Below, in pieces: positions 9,031 to 18,494 of a stretch of DNA of 64,000 nucleotides. The notes under the pieces are model-generated. The model did not search any database, had not been told where the DNA came from, and was given only the letters and a program-made list of their open reading frames with translations. Position numbers and translations under genes: made by a program. The stretch is from HB2-32-21 sp041603535 (GTDB lineage: Bacteria; Pseudomonadota; Gammaproteobacteria; Pseudomonadales; Porticoccaceae), in NCBI GenBank assembly GCA_041603535.1, contig JBFIEE010000001.1:48883-112882 (forward strand). Direction: 5' to 3'. The first letter of the stretch is position 1; each line of letters opens with the position of its first letter.

Positions 9031-10188
9031 ATGCGCAAATTTATTTCCATCGTTATGCTAGCTGCCTTTGTTTCTGTCGCCTACTGGTATTTCACGCGTA
9101 GCGAACCGGTATCAGTTTATTTGACCGCGATAGAAAAAGGCCTGGTTGAAGCAACCGTTGCCAACACCCGAGCTGGCACCATCAAAGCCTGCCAGCGATC
9201 ACGACTGTCCATGCCCATCGGCGGCCAGGTGGCCGAATTGCTGGTCGACGAGGGTGATTATGTCAAGGCCGGTCAGGTGCTGATTCGCTTGTGGAATGAC
9301 GACCAGGCCGCACGCGTTGCGGAGCACAAGGGCCGCCTGGCGGTTAGCCGCGAAGCCCGCAAAGAAAGCTGCGATACGGCGGCGCTCGACGCAAGGGAAT
9401 GGCGTCGCCAGCAAAGTCTGGCGACAAAAAAGCTGATCTCCGAAGACCGACTCGACGCTGCACAGACCCACGCTCGCGTCTCTGCCTTTGCTTGCGCAAG
9501 GGCCCAGGCCGGGATAACTTCCGCCGAAGCGGCTTTGCAGCTGCAGAAAGCACTGTACGAGAAAACCTTACTGAGAGCGCCTTTTGCCGGTGTCGTCGCC
9601 GAAATCAACGGCGAGATCGGTGAGTACATCACGCCGTCCCCACCGGGGGTGGCCACCCCACCGGCTGTTGACCTGATAGGTAACGATTGTCTCTACGCGT
9701 CGGCACCCATCGATGAAGTAGATGCGGCCGACATTCGCCTCGGCATGCCCGCAAAAATATCCCTTGATGCGTTTCGGGGACGTATTTTTGAGGGGTCCGT
9801 CACGCGCATCGCACCTTACGTCAAGGAGTTTGAAAAGCAGGCTCGTACCGTCGACATAGATGTCACGTTTACCGCAATCCCGGGAGATATTACCCTGCTG
9901 ATCGGCTACAGCGCCGATATCGAAATTATCCTTGAGCAACGCCACGACGTCCTGCGGGTGGCGACAGAGGCAGTCATAGGCGGCAATCACGTCCTGCGTT
10001 ATAACGCGCACAGCGCTCAACTTGAAAGCGTCAGCATGACCCCCGGCATCAGTAACTGGACGTATACCGAGATAACAAGTGGTCTGGATGAAGGCGACTC
10101 GGTGCTGCTGTCACTGGATACCGAAGGCGCTGTCGAGGGCGCTGTAGTGAAGCCTCTCCGTAGCGATGCCGACACCGCGCCGCCGTAA
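9031..10188 (+). CDS. HlyD/MacA-type periplasmic adaptor of an ABC exporter
   Basis: 385-residue periplasmic adaptor (membrane fusion protein) linking an inner-membrane ABC exporter to an outer-membrane channel. An N-terminal membrane anchor (residues 4-22) is followed by the first lipoyl half (GGQVAELLVDEGDYVKAGQVLIRL), an alpha-helical hairpin (~90-170, Ala/Arg-rich), the second lipoyl half (LRAPFAGVVAEINGEIGEYITP), then beta-barrel and membrane-proximal domains. It is directly upstream of the ATPase and two permeases (90-bp gap). No TolC-like gene is nearby, so a distant outer-membrane partner is assumed. Substrate unknown. Confidence 0.88.
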   Translation: MRKFISIVMLAAFVSVAYWYFTRSEPVSVYLTAIEKGLVEATVANTRAGTIKACQRSRLSMPIGGQVAELLVDEGDYVKAGQVLIRLWNDDQAARVAEHKGRLAVSREARKESCDTAALDAREWRRQQSLATKKLISEDRLDAAQTHARVSAFACARAQAGITSAEAALQLQKALYEKTLLRAPFAGVVAEINGEIGEYITPSPPGVATPPAVDLIGNDCLYASAPIDEVDAADIRLGMPAKISLDAFRGRIFEGSVTRIAPYVKEFEKQARTVDIDVTFTAIPGDITLLIGYSADIEIILEQRHDVLRVATEAVIGGNHVLRYNAHSAQLESVSMTPGISNWTYTEITSGLDEGDSVLLSLDTEGAVEGAVVKPLRSDADTAPP

Positions 10189-10278
10189 TGGCTTGCAATA
10201 CCAATGATTCGCTTCGGGGAGCTGATGAAACTACGGAACCTGGTTTAACGGCGGGGCCGGGTTAGGCGACGGAAACCC

Positions 10279-10971
10279 ATGATCGAACTAAAGCAGCTAA
10301 GCCGAGATTTCCAGATCGGCGACCAGACAGTTCATGCCCTTGATCATGTCGATCTCAGCATCAATGGCGGCGAGTATCTGTCGGTGATGGGGCCCTCCGG
10401 GTCGGGCAAATCAACCCTGCTCAACATGCTCGGCCTGCTCGACAAGCCCAGTGCCGGCGAATACCTGCTCGACGCGCAAGCGACCAGCCGCCTCAAGGAA
10501 GAACGTCGGGCGGTGTTGCGGAGTCAATACATCGGTTTTGTTTTTCAAAGCTATCACCTCATCCCAAGACTCACCGCTCGGGAAAACATTGAGCTGCCAC
10601 TGATGCTGGCAGGCGTTGCCCCAAAAATCCGCCACTCGACGGTGGCCGAGTTACTGCACCGCCTCGATTTGACCGACCGCGCCGAACACAACCCCAGTCA
10701 GCTTTCCGGCGGGCAACGCCAGCGTGTGGCCATCGGCCGGGCGATTGTTATGAAGCCCAAATTACTGCTCGCCGACGAACCAACCGGCAACCTGGATTCC
10801 AAATCCGGTCTGGAAGTAATGTCCGTCCTGGAAGAGCTCAACACGAGCGGCATAACCTTGCTGGTGGTAACACACGATGAGGCGATTGGCTCAAGAGCCC
10901 GGCGGCGACTGCACATGATCGACGGTCGTGTCGCACAAGACTGGCGTCCCACCGATTCCGGTAATCAATAA
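10279..10971 (+). CDS. ABC transporter ATP-binding protein (MacB/LolD family)
   Basis: 230-residue ATPase. Walker A is GPSGSGKST (~38-46), the signature is LSGGQRQRVAIGRA, Walker B is LLLADEPTGNLD and the switch His lies in VVTHDE. These are the features of the type VII (MacB/LolD/FtsE) branch, which drives mechanotransmission rather than substrate passage. Its TAA stop overlaps the ATG of the first permease (TAATG), so the two are translationally coupled. Confidence 0.95.
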   Translation: MIELKQLSRDFQIGDQTVHALDHVDLSINGGEYLSVMGPSGSGKSTLLNMLGLLDKPSAGEYLLDAQATSRLKEERRAVLRSQYIGFVFQSYHLIPRLTARENIELPLMLAGVAPKIRHSTVAELLHRLDLTDRAEHNPSQLSGGQRQRVAIGRAIVMKPKLLLADEPTGNLDSKSGLEVMSVLEELNTSGITLLVVTHDEAIGSRARRRLHMIDGRVAQDWRPTDSGNQ

Positions 10972-12191
10972 TGCTTTTTTACGACCTGCTGAAATTTAAT
11001 TTCAAAGTAGTCAGCCGCCAACGGATCCGCTCTGTCATGTTGTTAATCGCCGTCGCCATCGGCGTACTGGCCATTAACTTACTGACCGGGATCGGCGAAG
11101 GCGGCAAGCAATTTGTCCTTGGCGAGTTCAATTTGCTGGGCAAAAACGTGCTAATTATGGTACCGGGCAAAAAGGAAACCACTGGTGGCATACCTCCCTT
11201 GACCGGCGAAACCACGCGGGATCTAACGTTACGCGATGCCGAAGCAATACTGCGTCTGCCTGATGTCTCTGCGGTAGCGCCGCTAATCCCCGGAAAATTG
11301 GCGATCTCCCACGGCCGACTTAGCCGGGAGGCATTTACCATTGGCACCAACCGGGCGTTTTTCAGAATCAGACAACTGCAGGTGGCCCAGGGGACTATAC
11401 TTCCTGAATTACCTCTGGATCAGGCCGAAGCTGTCTGTGTCATCGGCAGTAAATTACGCGATGAACTATTCGGCAAACGTCCGGCTCTCGGCCAGTGGGT
11501 GCGCGCCGGTGACAGTCGCTTCCGAGTCATCGGAATTCTCCAGGACCGAGGCCAGAGTATGGGCCTGGACATGAACGACGCCATCATTATCCCGGTGGCC
11601 AGCGCCCAATCACTGTTTAATACCGAAGGTCTATTCCGGGTCTTTATTGAACTACGCACGCTCCACAGCCTCGACAAGAGCCGCAAGCGCATCACCGGCC
11701 TGCTCCAGGTAAGACACGACGGTGAGGAAGACGTCACGCTGATCAGCCAGGATTCACTGTTGACCGCCTTCGAAGATATTCTCAACACGATGACACTGGC
11801 CGTTGCGGGTATAGCCGCCATTAGTATGCTGGTGGCCGGCATTCTGATCATGAACGTGTCGCTGATCTCGGTCAGTCAGCGCACCCGTGAAATCGGCTTA
11901 TTGAAAGCGCTGGGGGCGCCCGCGCGAACGGTGCGGTTAATCTTTCTTTGTGAAGCAGCGATGATGGCAATGGCAGGCGCCTGCATCGGGCTGCTGCTCA
12001 GCACAGCAGCCCTGGCCCTGGCCCACCGGGCCTACCCGGCTGTGCCTTTTGCCACACCTGACTGGGCGCAAATCGGCTCAGTACTCATCGCCATCATCAC
12101 CGCTCTGCTATTTGCCGCTATTCCCGCGCAAAAAGCCGCCAACATGGCACCCGTAGACGCCTTACTCGATAAAAAGGCCGGACAGGGATGA
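10971..12191 (+). CDS. MacB-like ABC permease, first copy
   Basis: 406 residues with MacB topology: one N-terminal transmembrane helix (~20-42), a large periplasmic MacB_PCD domain (~45-270) and a C-terminal FtsX domain with three helices (~280-395). QRTREIGLLKALGAPARTVRLIFLCEAA is the typical coupling-helix region. It overlaps the second permease by 4 bases (ATGA). Unlike E. coli MacB, the ATPase is a separate polypeptide, and two distinct permeases probably form a heterodimer. Confidence 0.93.
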   Translation: MLFYDLLKFNFKVVSRQRIRSVMLLIAVAIGVLAINLLTGIGEGGKQFVLGEFNLLGKNVLIMVPGKKETTGGIPPLTGETTRDLTLRDAEAILRLPDVSAVAPLIPGKLAISHGRLSREAFTIGTNRAFFRIRQLQVAQGTILPELPLDQAEAVCVIGSKLRDELFGKRPALGQWVRAGDSRFRVIGILQDRGQSMGLDMNDAIIIPVASAQSLFNTEGLFRVFIELRTLHSLDKSRKRITGLLQVRHDGEEDVTLISQDSLLTAFEDILNTMTLAVAGIAAISMLVAGILIMNVSLISVSQRTREIGLLKALGAPARTVRLIFLCEAAMMAMAGACIGLLLSTAALALAHRAYPAVPFATPDWAQIGSVLIAIITALLFAAIPAQKAANMAPVDALLDKKAGQG

Positions 12192-13384
12192 GGCTCCCTG
12201 ATGCCCTGCGAATGATCATCGCTGCCGTATCTGGCAGTGCTGGCAAAAGCCTTCTCACTGCGCTGGGGATCGGCATCGGTATCGCCGCTGTCACGCTGCT
12301 CACCTCTATTGGCGAAGGCTTGCAACACTATATGCTTAACCAGTTTTCGCAGTTTGGCACCCGGATTGTTGCCATCAATCCCGGCAAGGACATCACACAG
12401 GGTATCGGTGGTTTGCTGTCTTCGGTGCGGCCGCTGAGTCTGGATGACGCCGACTCGCTCGCCACCCTGCCAGGCATCAAGCATGTCGTGCCGGTGGTGC
12501 AGGGCGCCGGTGCAGTGGAGTACGGCAATCGCGAGCGGAAAAGTGACGTTATGGGCGTTGGCCCTGATATGCCGGTAGCCTGGCGCTTTAAAGTAGCCCT
12601 TGGCCGCTTTTTGCCAGCAGATGACAGTCGGCGCAGCCGCGCCTATGCGGTGCTCGGCCATAAAATGAAGGCCGAGCTATTCGGCAATAGCAACCCGCTC
12701 GGTCAAACTATTCGTATTGGCGGCCTACGTTTTCGCGTCATTGGTGTGATTGAAAAAAAAGGTCAGATGCTTGGTTTCGACATGGACGACATTGTCTACA
12801 TCCCGACTGATAGAGCTCTGCAAATGTTCAACCGTGAAGGCCTGATGGAAATTGACGTGACATACGGCCCCTCCCACACCTCTCGGCAGATTTCGGAGCG
12901 CATTAGTCGACATTTAATCGAACGCCACGGCGAGGAGGACTTCACAATAACTACTCAGGATGAAATGCTCGCTACCATGAGCAAGGTACTGCAAATACTC
13001 ACTATGGGTATCGCTGCACTCGGCTCAATTTCTCTGCTGGTAGGCGCGATAGGTATTACCACCATCATGACCACAACAGTACGCGAGCGCACAGGCGAAA
13101 TCGGCCTGCTACGCGCTATTGGCGCCAGTCAGAAGCAAATTTTGACTCTCTTCCTCGGTGAGGCTGTCGTCATCTCAATACTGGGTGGTTTACTGGGCCT
13201 GTTAATACTGGGTGCCATCCTGATGACATTCAAGGTGGCGGTCCCGGCACTGCCCTTCATTATTAATCCGGCTTATCTGGCAGCGGCCGTCGTGGTCTCC
13301 GGTGTGATTGGTCTGCTTGCGGGGGTTGTGCCCGCTCGCACTGCCGCTCGACTTGACCCGGTAGACGCCCTGCGCGCGGAGTAG
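12188..13384 (+). CDS. MacB-like ABC permease, second copy
   Basis: 398-residue paralogue of the preceding permease with the same layout: N-terminal helix, periplasmic MacB_PCD domain and C-terminal FtsX domain (VRERTGEIGLLRAIGASQKQILTLFLGEAV). Both permeases share GIGEG/SIGEG-type turns and an R-E-x-L-F-G pattern, consistent with ancient duplication. It is the last gene of the adaptor-ATPase-permease-permease operon. Confidence 0.93.
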   Translation: MRLPDALRMIIAAVSGSAGKSLLTALGIGIGIAAVTLLTSIGEGLQHYMLNQFSQFGTRIVAINPGKDITQGIGGLLSSVRPLSLDDADSLATLPGIKHVVPVVQGAGAVEYGNRERKSDVMGVGPDMPVAWRFKVALGRFLPADDSRRSRAYAVLGHKMKAELFGNSNPLGQTIRIGGLRFRVIGVIEKKGQMLGFDMDDIVYIPTDRALQMFNREGLMEIDVTYGPSHTSRQISERISRHLIERHGEEDFTITTQDEMLATMSKVLQILTMGIAALGSISLLVGAIGITTIMTTTVRERTGEIGLLRAIGASQKQILTLFLGEAVVISILGGLLGLLILGAILMTFKVAVPALPFIINPAYLAAAVVVSGVIGLLAGVVPARTAARLDPVDALRAE

Positions 13385-13436
13385 CGACCGCCCCGCTAAC
13401 GTTGCAACAGCCCGCCAGGCACATCGCGCCCCTCGC

Positions 13437-13811
13437 TTACTTCACTTTCAATCGGCGCCAGTGGTGCCACACCGTTGTGTAGATCAGTAAATTCAATCCC
13501 AGGGCCACAAGCCCCAACAGCAACGCGACATGACGTGTCAGGCCGGGCGGATAAATAATGGGCAACAGATAATGTTCGATAAACCCCCCGTCGTAACCTG
13601 CCTCATCACCAGCCAGACGCAAACTATTTTCCAGGGGGGTTAATGGACAGATCCAGCCAAAAAATTCAATCAGCGAAATCCATACGGCAAGGGGGAGGTG
13701 GAAAATGATTAGCCAGCGTCGCCAAAAGAACAACAGGCCACCCAGCAAGCCATAGACGATCAGCGCCAGGTGTATAACGACAACCAGGTCGGCCAACAAT
13801 CGATACATCAC
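13437..13811 (-). CDS. DUF2784 family membrane protein
   Basis: 124 residues with four hydrophobic segments. The conserved DUF2784 features are the N-terminal ADLVVVIHLALIVYGLLGG helix, a central W..CPLTPLENSLR block (here WICPLTPLENSLRLAG) and a C-terminal helix with YTTVWHHWRR. Function unknown. It is convergent with the ABC exporter operon. Confidence 0.88.
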   Translation of the reverse strand: MMYRLLADLVVVIHLALIVYGLLGGLLFFWRRWLIIFHLPLAVWISLIEFFGWICPLTPLENSLRLAGDEAGYDGGFIEHYLLPIIYPPGLTRHVALLLGLVALGLNLLIYTTVWHHWRRLKVK

Positions 13812-13832
13812 GGCTTAGGCAGTTACCAGTTG

Positions 13833-13862
13833 ATGCACTACATCGTTATGCACTACATCGTT
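13833..13862. repeat. Exact 15-bp tandem duplication
   Basis: ATGCACTACATCGTT occurs twice head to tail, at 13833-13847 and 13848-13862, in the spacer upstream of the DUF2784 gene. The two copies are identical, which suggests a recent slippage-type duplication. It belongs to a recurring pattern of short tandem duplications in this window. Confidence 0.9.
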
Positions 13863-13902
13863 GCGGACTTTGCTCGTCAATGTTCGTCGACCGCTGAAGA
13901 GC

Positions 13903-13926
13903 GGCGCTATCGTTACTGATAGCGCC
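13903..13926 (-). terminator. Candidate stem-loop after the 68-residue protein gene
   Basis: GGCGCTATC (13903-13911) pairs with GATAGCGCC (13918-13926) across a 6-base loop, 16 bases beyond the stop of the small gene on the minus strand. The stem is strong but no clear T-tract follows, so intrinsic termination is only possible. Confidence 0.4.
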
Positions 13927-13942
13927 AGGGAAGGACGTTGCC

Positions 13943-14149
13943 TCACTTTGACGGAGGCGGCTCAAATACCAGATTGTCTTCCTCAATAGTCACCCACTTT
14001 TTGTGACTTTTCGCCATCCTTCTGGCGATAGTCAGGTAGACGACCTTGTCATCCTCATCACAGGCATTACGAAACTCATCACGCGAGATGGTTAAGGACT
14101 CACCCTCGGCTAACTTTTGTAAGCGGGCGTCTAGATCGGCAGTAGCCAT
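13943..14149 (-). CDS. Small conserved-looking hypothetical protein (68 aa)
   Basis: Starting at ATG 14149, preceded by a good GGGAG ribosome-binding site, this gives a 68-residue acidic soluble protein (MATADLDARLQKLAEGESLT...). It has an N-terminal helix, a TISRDEFRNACDEDD segment and a C-terminal WVTIEEDNLVFEPPPSK. I do not recognise the family. The strong start context and a stem-loop after the stop support a real gene. Confidence 0.6.
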   Translation of the reverse strand: MATADLDARLQKLAEGESLTISRDEFRNACDEDDKVVYLTIARRMAKSHKKWVTIEEDNLVFEPPPSK

Positions 14150-14339
14150 TTTATACTCCCTGTTGGTTGTTATTTTGCGTAAGCATTTCAAGTGTTAGGC
14201 GCAAGCAGCTTTCTGGCCACACCTCCCAGAAGCTGGGTACCAGAGACTACAAAAATTAGTCGACCACAACCAGACTGTCAAGCCAGTGCGCCCACATACA
14301 ACAGGATGCTCCATCAACCGCCCAAGCTACCGACGCCCC

Positions 14340-16955
14340 TTAGCTGGCTGAAAGACCGCTGCTACCCAGTGGTTTAAACAACAGAATGAGCTTCGGCAGC
14401 AACGTTTGCGATGCCAGTAACGCGACAAACATGGCAAGCCCGGTGAGAAATCCAAAATAGACAGAAGGCATAAAGTTGGACAGCGCGAGAACAGAAAACC
14501 CGACGATAATCACTATAGATGTGTAGTACATCGCCACACCGATGGAAGTGTGACTGCGATGCATGGTGGCGATATAGTCTCGATCCTTCGAAAATTCCTG
14601 GCGAAAACGGTAAATATAATGCAGCGTATCATCAACGCCGATACCTACCGTAATCGAAGCGATAGTAATGGTCATCATGTCGAGTGGGATACCGGCAATA
14701 CCCATAACACCCAGCACCACAGATGCCGCCAGCAAATTGGGAAGCACCGCAATGAACGCCAGAATTACTGAGCGAAACAACACGACAAACATCGCCATAA
14801 TGCCGAGAAAGACCGCACCCAGTGTGACAATTTGTGAATGAAACAGGCTTTGCAACATGTTGTTATACAATACCAGTAAGCCCGATAGTCGGAACTGATC
14901 TGGCGGCATACCCATCTCATCTGTCAAGAATCCACTGATATCATCAAGCAACTCCTGACGATTTAATGACCCGGTACTTTCCACGCTGCGCATGGTTATC
15001 CGCGCCTCGTTTAATTCATCCTTTAAATAAGGCGCCATCAGGAATTTATTCATTTCCGGCGACAGATTCTTGCGCATCAACGCCAGCTCAAAGTCATTGA
15101 GTCTATGGCCTGTGAGGTCATTGGCGACGTGATAGGCGGTGACCAGAGAATCAATGCGGCCAATTTCAGGCAACGTCGTAAGGTAAGCGTGGATTTTTTC
15201 CAGCTCTTCCAGTCCAGCCCGCGTAAACCAGTAACTGCTCGGGGTGTCGTTAGGGTCTTCCTCTCCAAAAGAGTCGTCCTCGGCAAAAGGATCTTCCGCA
15301 AAAGGGTCTTCCTCCACAGGATCGTTTCCCGCGGCGTCGAGGTCGCCATACGCGTCACCGTCGTAGGATTCTTCGTCGGTCGGAGCAGCCCCGTAGTCGC
15401 CGTCCGCTATCCCGATGGTTAATGGTACTTTGGCGCTTTGCGGTGCCTGCAGCACAATATCAAGCGGTGTCGTCCCCCCGAGCTTCTGATCGATAACTGA
15501 CAGACCCTGGTAAATCTCGGTATAGGATTTAAAGTAATCGATAAAACGGTTGTCCACCTCAAGCTTACTGATGCCATAAGCCGACGTCAGCGCTACGGCA
15601 AGGGACAATGCGAGCACTGCATTGCCATACCGTTCAGTAAAATCGGAAAAGTACGCAGGCAACTGGGTAGTATGATCCGTCTTACTGACACCTTTGCTTT
15701 TGCCTACCAGCAGCATGCCGGCAGGAATAATCAGGAAACTCAGGGTCAAACTAACCAACAACCCAATGGTCATCATCCAGCCAAAATCAATCACCGGTCG
15801 AATACCACTTAGCACCAGAGAAGCGAATGCCACTACTGTGGTTAACACCGTGTAGATACACGGTCGCGCCATAAGATTAACGGTCTCCCGGACGAGCTCA
15901 TATTGAGATGCGTCGGGACATTCGTGATACAGCTCGCGATAGCGCACAATCAGGTGAATGGTCAGCGCCATGGTCAACACCAACAGCAACGCAACGAAAT
16001 TTGATGAGATGACAGTCAGGCGCCAATCGATCCAGCTTAGTCCACCCAACATCACCACGACAGTGAAGGCGCAGGTAACAAGCGGTAAAACCACCCAGCG
16101 TAACTGCCTAAATATGACCGCCATCGTTATCACAATAAACAATGCGATGCCGGCACCAAATACTTTCAGGTCGCTGCGGATAAAATCCATCATGTCCGCA
16201 GTTATCATACTCGGACCACCAAGGAAGATTTCCGCTCGATCGCGATAACGATCCATCAGCGCACGGACAGCGGCCACGCGCTCCTTCTCCGCTTCCGAAC
16301 GCACCGTCCGGTACTCGAGAAACTCCTCACTAACACGAGCCAGCTCGCTGCTTTCAGCGTCGCTGAGTCCGGCGGTTTTACGCCGGTAACGCAGCGCATC
16401 CCGAGCGCGTACGAGATCAATATATTTCTGATCGACCTTGTAGGACACTAGCAACGCCGTGGTTCGGCCATCTGCGCTGAGAATCAACTTGCGGAACACC
16501 GGGCTATTCAAAAACTCCTGTTTGACCATCGCCCGATCAACACCCGGTGTCATTAGCGTGCGAGGCTCATCCTGCAGCTGACTGACGGTGATGGGTGGAC
16601 TGTAGAGTAGCGGAACATTGACCATGGACACGACACTGACTACATCCTCGACCTGTTTCAAATCATTGCTCAGCTCGTTGATAGTAGCGATAACCGGATC
16701 GGAAAATAGATCGTCATCACCCAGCGGGCTAAAGGTGATGACAAGGAAGTCGCCGCTGCCATAGCGCTGGTTAATGACTCGGAAATAATCGAGATCATCA
16801 TCATTTTCAAGAGTTAACGAATCGGCGGAGGCGTCGAGTTTAAAATGGGGCAGTCCCAAAGCCATGGCGATAGCCAGCGCGAGGACAACGAGTATCACCA
16901 GAGCAGGATGCTGCAAAACAATGCGTTCGTAAGCTCTGATTAGACGATCAGCCAT
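14340..16955 (-). CDS. MMPL/RND superfamily exporter (HAE3-like)
   Basis: 871-residue inner-membrane transporter with the two-fold RND layout: helix 1 (~15-35), periplasmic loop 1 (~40-250), helices 2-6 (~250-420), a further helix (~440), periplasmic loop 2 (~460-690) and the last helices (~700-865). Blocks such as IASITVGIGVDDTLHYIYRFRQEF and LNLMARPC..VLTTVVAFASLVLSGIRPV are typical of the MMPL/patched-like branch moving lipids or hydrophobic compounds. Loop 2 carries an acidic low-complexity insertion (~520-570) with a repeated DPFAE unit. A SelW-like gene lies 74 bp upstream on the same strand. Substrate unknown. Confidence 0.9.
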   Translation of the reverse strand: MADRLIRAYERIVLQHPALVILVVLALAIAMALGLPHFKLDASADSLTLENDDDLDYFRVINQRYGSGDFLVITFSPLGDDDLFSDPVIATINELSNDLKQVEDVVSVVSMVNVPLLYSPPITVSQLQDEPRTLMTPGVDRAMVKQEFLNSPVFRKLILSADGRTTALLVSYKVDQKYIDLVRARDALRYRRKTAGLSDAESSELARVSEEFLEYRTVRSEAEKERVAAVRALMDRYRDRAEIFLGGPSMITADMMDFIRSDLKVFGAGIALFIVITMAVIFRQLRWVVLPLVTCAFTVVVMLGGLSWIDWRLTVISSNFVALLLVLTMALTIHLIVRYRELYHECPDASQYELVRETVNLMARPCIYTVLTTVVAFASLVLSGIRPVIDFGWMMTIGLLVSLTLSFLIIPAGMLLVGKSKGVSKTDHTTQLPAYFSDFTERYGNAVLALSLAVALTSAYGISKLEVDNRFIDYFKSYTEIYQGLSVIDQKLGGTTPLDIVLQAPQSAKVPLTIGIADGDYGAAPTDEESYDGDAYGDLDAAGNDPVEEDPFAEDPFAEDDSFGEEDPNDTPSSYWFTRAGLEELEKIHAYLTTLPEIGRIDSLVTAYHVANDLTGHRLNDFELALMRKNLSPEMNKFLMAPYLKDELNEARITMRSVESTGSLNRQELLDDISGFLTDEMGMPPDQFRLSGLLVLYNNMLQSLFHSQIVTLGAVFLGIMAMFVVLFRSVILAFIAVLPNLLAASVVLGVMGIAGIPLDMMTITIASITVGIGVDDTLHYIYRFRQEFSKDRDYIATMHRSHTSIGVAMYYTSIVIIVGFSVLALSNFMPSVYFGFLTGLAMFVALLASQTLLPKLILLFKPLGSSGLSAS
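15280..15309. repeat. In-frame 15-bp tandem repeat in the exporter gene
   Basis: Two adjacent 15-base units (15280-15294 and 15295-15309, 13 of 15 positions equal) encode DPFAE-DPFAE inside the acidic insertion of periplasmic loop 2. The unit length keeps the frame, so this is an expansion of a tolerated disordered segment. Confidence 0.8.
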
Positions 16956-17029
16956 AGCAAGCCCTTAATTTTCAGATTATTAAAACGAAGATGGGAATCA
17001 GACGCTATTATGCCAAATGTGCAGCCAAA

Positions 17030-17320
17030 CTACTTATCGATATGACCGAGGGAGCGGCCAGGAGCAATGACGTCGCGTACTTTTTGCTTGAGGATTTTGG
17101 CATCTGGAAATCCGCCATCACGCTTGCGCTCCCACAGCAGGTGCTGACCCTGGCGAATTTCGAACCGCCCATTCTCCGCAGCGGGGATGAGCGCCACCTC
17201 AGCCAGTTCAGCCCCAAACGTATAGAGTAACTCCTGCGCCATCCAGGCCGAACGCGGTAGCCAGTGACAGGCGGGGCAGTAATAGATTTCGATACGCGGT
17301 TTATCTGACATTTCTGACAT
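17030..17320 (-). CDS. SelT/SelW/SelH (Rdx) family protein, Cys form
   Basis: 96-residue thioredoxin-like Rdx protein. The redox motif CPACHW (CxxC, Cys in place of selenocysteine) follows the first strand IEIYYC, and the C-terminal GGFPDAKILKQKVRDVIAPGRSLGH is the second conserved block. The molecular role of bacterial members is unknown, probably thiol redox. Two in-frame ATGs (17320 and 17311) could start it; both keep the domain whole. It sits upstream of the MMPL exporter in the same direction. Confidence 0.88.
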   Translation of the reverse strand: MSEMSDKPRIEIYYCPACHWLPRSAWMAQELLYTFGAELAEVALIPAAENGRFEIRQGQHLLWERKRDGGFPDAKILKQKVRDVIAPGRSLGHIDK

Positions 17321-17437
17321 TGTGAATGACTCTGTACAACTACCATGATGAATACTTCAGCGATGCATAATATAGTCGCAGGCGACAAGAATGCCTAGCT
17401 GACGCTTGTGCAGGAACCACCAGATGGAACCAGACCT

Positions 17438-18427
17438 ATGACGGTAGCGGAAACCATGTCGCTGAACGGTGTACTGCTCGATGTTGATTCATTGTATCCA
17501 CAGGATCTTGAGCTGACTGCTCTGCTCGAAATCAGCGGCGTCAACTGGCGCATCTATCCGTCATCAACACCTGAGCAGATCGCGGGTCGAATCGACGGTG
17601 CCGACATTGTGCTAACCAATAAAGCACCCCTCAGCGCACACATCATCAGGGGGGCGCAACGACTCAAATACATCGGCGTTCTGGCAACTGGGATGAATGT
17701 CGTCGATCTCGATGCGGCACGCACCCGAAGCATAGCGGTCACCAACATTACCGACTACGGTACGCCCGCCGTTGTGCAGCACACCTTCGCCCTCATCCTG
17801 GCATTAACTAGCCAATTGGCTAACTATTGCGCCGCAGCGCGCGATGGACGCTGGTCGGCCAGCGCACAATTTTGTCTGCTGGATTTCCCAGTTCGCGAAT
17901 TGCACGGCCTTACCCTCGGCATCATCGGTTACGGTATTCTGGGTCGCGCTGTCGCCGACCTCGGCAAAGCCTTTGGTATGGAAATCGTTGCCGCAGAAGT
18001 ACCCGGGTGGCAATCCATGCCTGCCGATGTCAGGCGTTTACCGCTGCACAACTTCCTCGCCACGGTAGACGTAGTCAGTATTCACTGTCCCCTGACCGAC
18101 TCCACCCGCAAGCTAATCGGCGCCGCGGAGTTAGCCCTGATGAAACCCGATGCACTGCTTATCAACTGTGCCCGCGGTGGTATCGTCGATGAAGGCGAGC
18201 TTGCGGCCGCCCTTAAAAATAATGTCATTGCCGGCGCCGGACTGGATGTTCTGAGCGAAGAGCCACCTCAGCCTACTAACCCTTTGCTCTGCCCAGACAT
18301 TCCCAACTTGATCCTCACACCTCACTGTGCCTGGGGAACGCAGCAGTCCCGCCAGCGGCTGGTCAATCAGGCCTGTTCTCATCTGCGAGAATGGCTGGGT
18401 TCTAAACACCCCAGCAAGCAGAGTTAA
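17438..18427 (+). CDS. D-isomer 2-hydroxyacid dehydrogenase (glycerate dehydrogenase-like)
   Basis: NAD-dependent D-2-hydroxyacid dehydrogenase, 330 residues from ATG 17438. The Rossmann motif is LGIIGYGILGRAVADLGKAFGM. The catalytic triad is visible: Arg in NCARGGIVDEG, Glu in LDVLSEEPP and His in LTPHCAWGT. The N-terminal GVLLDVDSLYPQDLELTAL resembles hydroxypyruvate/glycerate dehydrogenases (HprA type), but the true substrate cannot be read from the sequence. ATG 17456 is an alternative start nearer to family N-termini and has GCGGA before it; a GTG at 17408 is also open. Confidence 0.88.
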   Translation: MTVAETMSLNGVLLDVDSLYPQDLELTALLEISGVNWRIYPSSTPEQIAGRIDGADIVLTNKAPLSAHIIRGAQRLKYIGVLATGMNVVDLDAARTRSIAVTNITDYGTPAVVQHTFALILALTSQLANYCAAARDGRWSASAQFCLLDFPVRELHGLTLGIIGYGILGRAVADLGKAFGMEIVAAEVPGWQSMPADVRRLPLHNFLATVDVVSIHCPLTDSTRKLIGAAELALMKPDALLINCARGGIVDEGELAAALKNNVIAGAGLDVLSEEPPQPTNPLLCPDIPNLILTPHCAWGTQQSRQRLVNQACSHLREWLGSKHPSKQS

Positions 18428-18494
18428 GTGAGCATAGATGAAGGATCTGCACGCAAGTTACAATACGCCATACTACGGGCAGGGCTGCTCGGCA

